Assembly: GCF_019091135.1 (NCBI RefSeq)
Contig: NZ_JAGXJW010000028.1
Span: 1-64,000 of the forward strand
Origin: Cohnella sp. GbtcB17
Lineage (GTDB): Bacteria; Bacillota; Bacilli; Paenibacillales; Paenibacillaceae
Direction of reading: 5' to 3'
DNA length: 64,000 nucleotides
The translations under genes and the position numbers were made by a program. Every line of letters begins with the position of its first letter. The stretch's first letter is position 1. The notes under the pieces were generated by a model that worked only from the letters and a program-made list of their open reading frames with translations, did not search any database and was not told the DNA's origin. This document shows, one piece after another, positions 62,475-64,000 of this stretch.

Positions 62475-64000
62475 ATGCTGCTGTCCTGGCTGCACTATAC
62501 GCTGTTTCTGCTCGTCACGGGTTATGCCATTACTTTGTTCTGCCAGGCGGTCTCTCGCCGCTACGCCTACGTCGAGCTGGGAAAGCCTTCAGGCAAGCGG
62601 CCGGACTGGCGCGGCCGAATCCGCGAGGCGCTGTTGCAGGCGCTCGGACACTCGAAGCTGCTGAAGGATCGCCGAAGCGGGATCATGCATCTGGTCGTCT
62701 TTTACGGCTTCCTCGTGCTTCAATTCGGCGCGCTCGACCTGATCTACGCCGGGCTGTCGGGCGGCGAGCCGCTTCCGATCCCGGGTCGCCGCGTCTTCGG
62801 ATTGACGCAGGAGATCGCCGCGCTGTTCGTCCTGATCGCAGCCGGATATGCGGCATACCGCCGATACGGCGAGAAGCTGGCGCGCCTCAAGCGTGGCGGG
62901 AAGCCCGCGATCGTGCTGCTCCTCATCGGCGCCCTGATGCTGACCGTGCTGCTGTCACTCGGCTTCCACCGCGCCTGGGAGGGACTCGGCGTTTCTGCGT
63001 ACGCGCCGGCATCCTCGCTGATCGCCGAAGCCGCGTCCGGCCTGACGCCTGCCGCTGCCAAGGCCTCGTTTTACGTCTGCTGGTGGGCGCATCTCGTCGT
63101 TTTGCTGACGTTTCTCGTTTATGTGCCGCAGTCGAAGCATTTTCATCTGATTACCGCGCCGATCAATCTGTTCCTCGGCCGGGCCGAGCCCGTCGGCAAG
63201 CTGAGCAAGCTCGATCTCGAGGACGAGACGGCCGAGTCGTTCGGCGTCGGGCGGATCGAAGATTTTCGCAGCGGGCAAATGCTCGATTTTTACGCGTGCG
63301 TGGAGTGCGGCAGGTGTACGAACGTGTGTCCGGCCTCCGGCACCGGCAAGGCGCTGTCGCCGATGCATCTCATCACGAAGCTGCGGGATCATCTTACCGA
63401 AAAGGGAGCCGCGATCACGAGCAAGTCGCCGTGGGTGCCCGCTTTTGCGTTTTCTCATGTAAGCGCTCACAGCATGTCCGGGGCACCGGCGTCGGACTTT
63501 GGTCCGAATCCCCGTTGGAAGGAAAACGCAGCCGGCGGCGCGGTCACCGATATTCGGCCGACGCTGGACTGGCAGCGGGAAAGTTGGACCGCCGAAATGA
63601 ATCGCATGCCGGAGGAGGTGTCGCTCATCGGCAACGTCATAAGCGAGTCGGAAATTTGGGCGTGCACGACCTGCCGCAACTGCGAGGATCAATGTCCCGT
63701 CGGCAACGAGCATGTCGACAAGATCGTCGACCTGAGGCGTTATCTCGTCCTGACGGAAGGCAGCGTGCCGCAGGAGGCGCAGCGCGCGATGCAAAACATC
63801 GAGCGCCAGGGCAATCCGTGGGGCATCAGCAGAAACGACCGGGCCGGATGGACCGGAGAGATCGGCGGCATCGCGGTGCCGACGGTCAAGGACAATCCGG
63901 GCTTCGACATCCTGTTTTTTGTCGGCTCGATGGGCTCGTACGACAGCCGCAGCCGCAAAATATCGCGCGCCTTCGTTCGGCTGCTGCACGAGGCGGGCGT
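62475..64000 (+). CDS. fadF: FadF-like iron-sulfur oxidoreductase, N-terminal part (runs off window)
   Basis: The first 508 codons are present. The N-terminal half has about six membrane helices (starting MLLSWLHYTLFLLVTGYAIT). It continues with a ferredoxin-type domain with two Cys sets: C275, C278, C281, C285 (CVECGRCTNVC) and C397, C400, C403, C407 (CTTCRNCEDQC). This fits two 4Fe-4S clusters. FadF (YwjF) in Bacillus belongs to the FadR regulon and probably passes electrons from acyl-CoA dehydrogenation to the membrane. GGAGGGAGGAGG precedes the ATG. The C-terminal CCG domains are expected beyond the window. Confidence 0.88.
   Translation, partial: MLLSWLHYTLFLLVTGYAITLFCQAVSRRYAYVELGKPSGKRPDWRGRIREALLQALGHSKLLKDRRSGIMHLVVFYGFLVLQFGALDLIYAGLSGGEPLPIPGRRVFGLTQEIAALFVLIAAGYAAYRRYGEKLARLKRGGKPAIVLLLIGALMLTVLLSLGFHRAWEGLGVSAYAPASSLIAEAASGLTPAAAKASFYVCWWAHLVVLLTFLVYVPQSKHFHLITAPINLFLGRAEPVGKLSKLDLEDETAESFGVGRIEDFRSGQMLDFYACVECGRCTNVCPASGTGKALSPMHLITKLRDHLTEKGAAITSKSPWVPAFAFSHVSAHSMSGAPASDFGPNPRWKENAAGGAVTDIRPTLDWQRESWTAEMNRMPEEVSLIGNVISESEIWACTTCRNCEDQCPVGNEHVDKIVDLRRYLVLTEGSVPQEAQRAMQNIERQGNPWGISRNDRAGWTGEIGGIAVPTVKDNPGFDILFFVGSMGSYDSRSRKISRAFVRLLHEAG

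Overview
The window reads as a chromosomal segment of a high-GC, endospore-forming, motile Firmicute, most likely Paenibacillaceae (Cohnella- or Paenibacillus-like). This placement is inferred from Bacillus-type gene order (a yrvO-to-yrrR block and a yqeG-to-comEC block), T-box leaders, sporulation genes (sigK, spoVAC/VAD/VAE, kapD, pbpI), GGAGG-type ribosome binding sites and a GC-rich third codon position. No phage, insertion sequence, tRNA, rRNA or CRISPR array was seen.

Layout. 1-900: 3' end of a cold-shock gene, a seven-copy 51-bp tandem array and a dispersed intergenic element. 917-18685: sulfur and tRNA thiolation genes (mnmA, cymR, cysteine desulfurase), PRC-barrel and membrane proteins, T-box-controlled alaS, ireB-ruvX-DUF1292, mltG, two U32 peptidase-family tRNA hydroxylation genes, a chemoreceptor with a SigD-type promoter, and a class B penicillin-binding protein. 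18648-25893: ytvI, a polysaccharide deacetylase, a G1 glutamic peptidase, ilvD, kapD and a DUF2269 membrane protein. 26116-30810: sbcD-sbcC and an unknown small gene. 30811-31381: second copy of the dispersed element. 31382-34179: sigK and a spoVA operon. 34472-38912: a MoxR/DUF58/transglutaminase operon.

39016-45287: the yqeG-yqeH-aroE-yhbY-nadD-yqeK-rsfS-cvfB-yqeM cluster (ribosome assembly, NAD and shikimate synthesis). 45288-45836: an eight-copy 51-bp array between convergent genes. 45837-48772: an MMPL transporter and its divergent TetR regulator. 48769-51558: T-box-controlled leuS. 51660-56624: comER, comEA, comEB, comEC. 56785-58561: an ECF sigma factor with an apparent autoregulatory promoter and its anti-sigma partner. 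58765-59802: holA. 59863-64000: a fatty-acid oxidation locus (etfA, etfB, fadR, and fadF running off the end) with a near-consensus FadR operator.

Most genes are ordinary housekeeping genes. The least explained content is non-coding: two 51-bp-period palindrome-bearing arrays and a two-copy 179-bp element with a conserved potential stem, all lying between convergent genes. Also notable are a bacterial glutamic peptidase, a PP-loop substitution in MnmA, an anti-sigma factor without its zinc ligands, and a ComEA whose SLBB domain is not recognisable. Sequence-based calls were made by eye; no database search was run.
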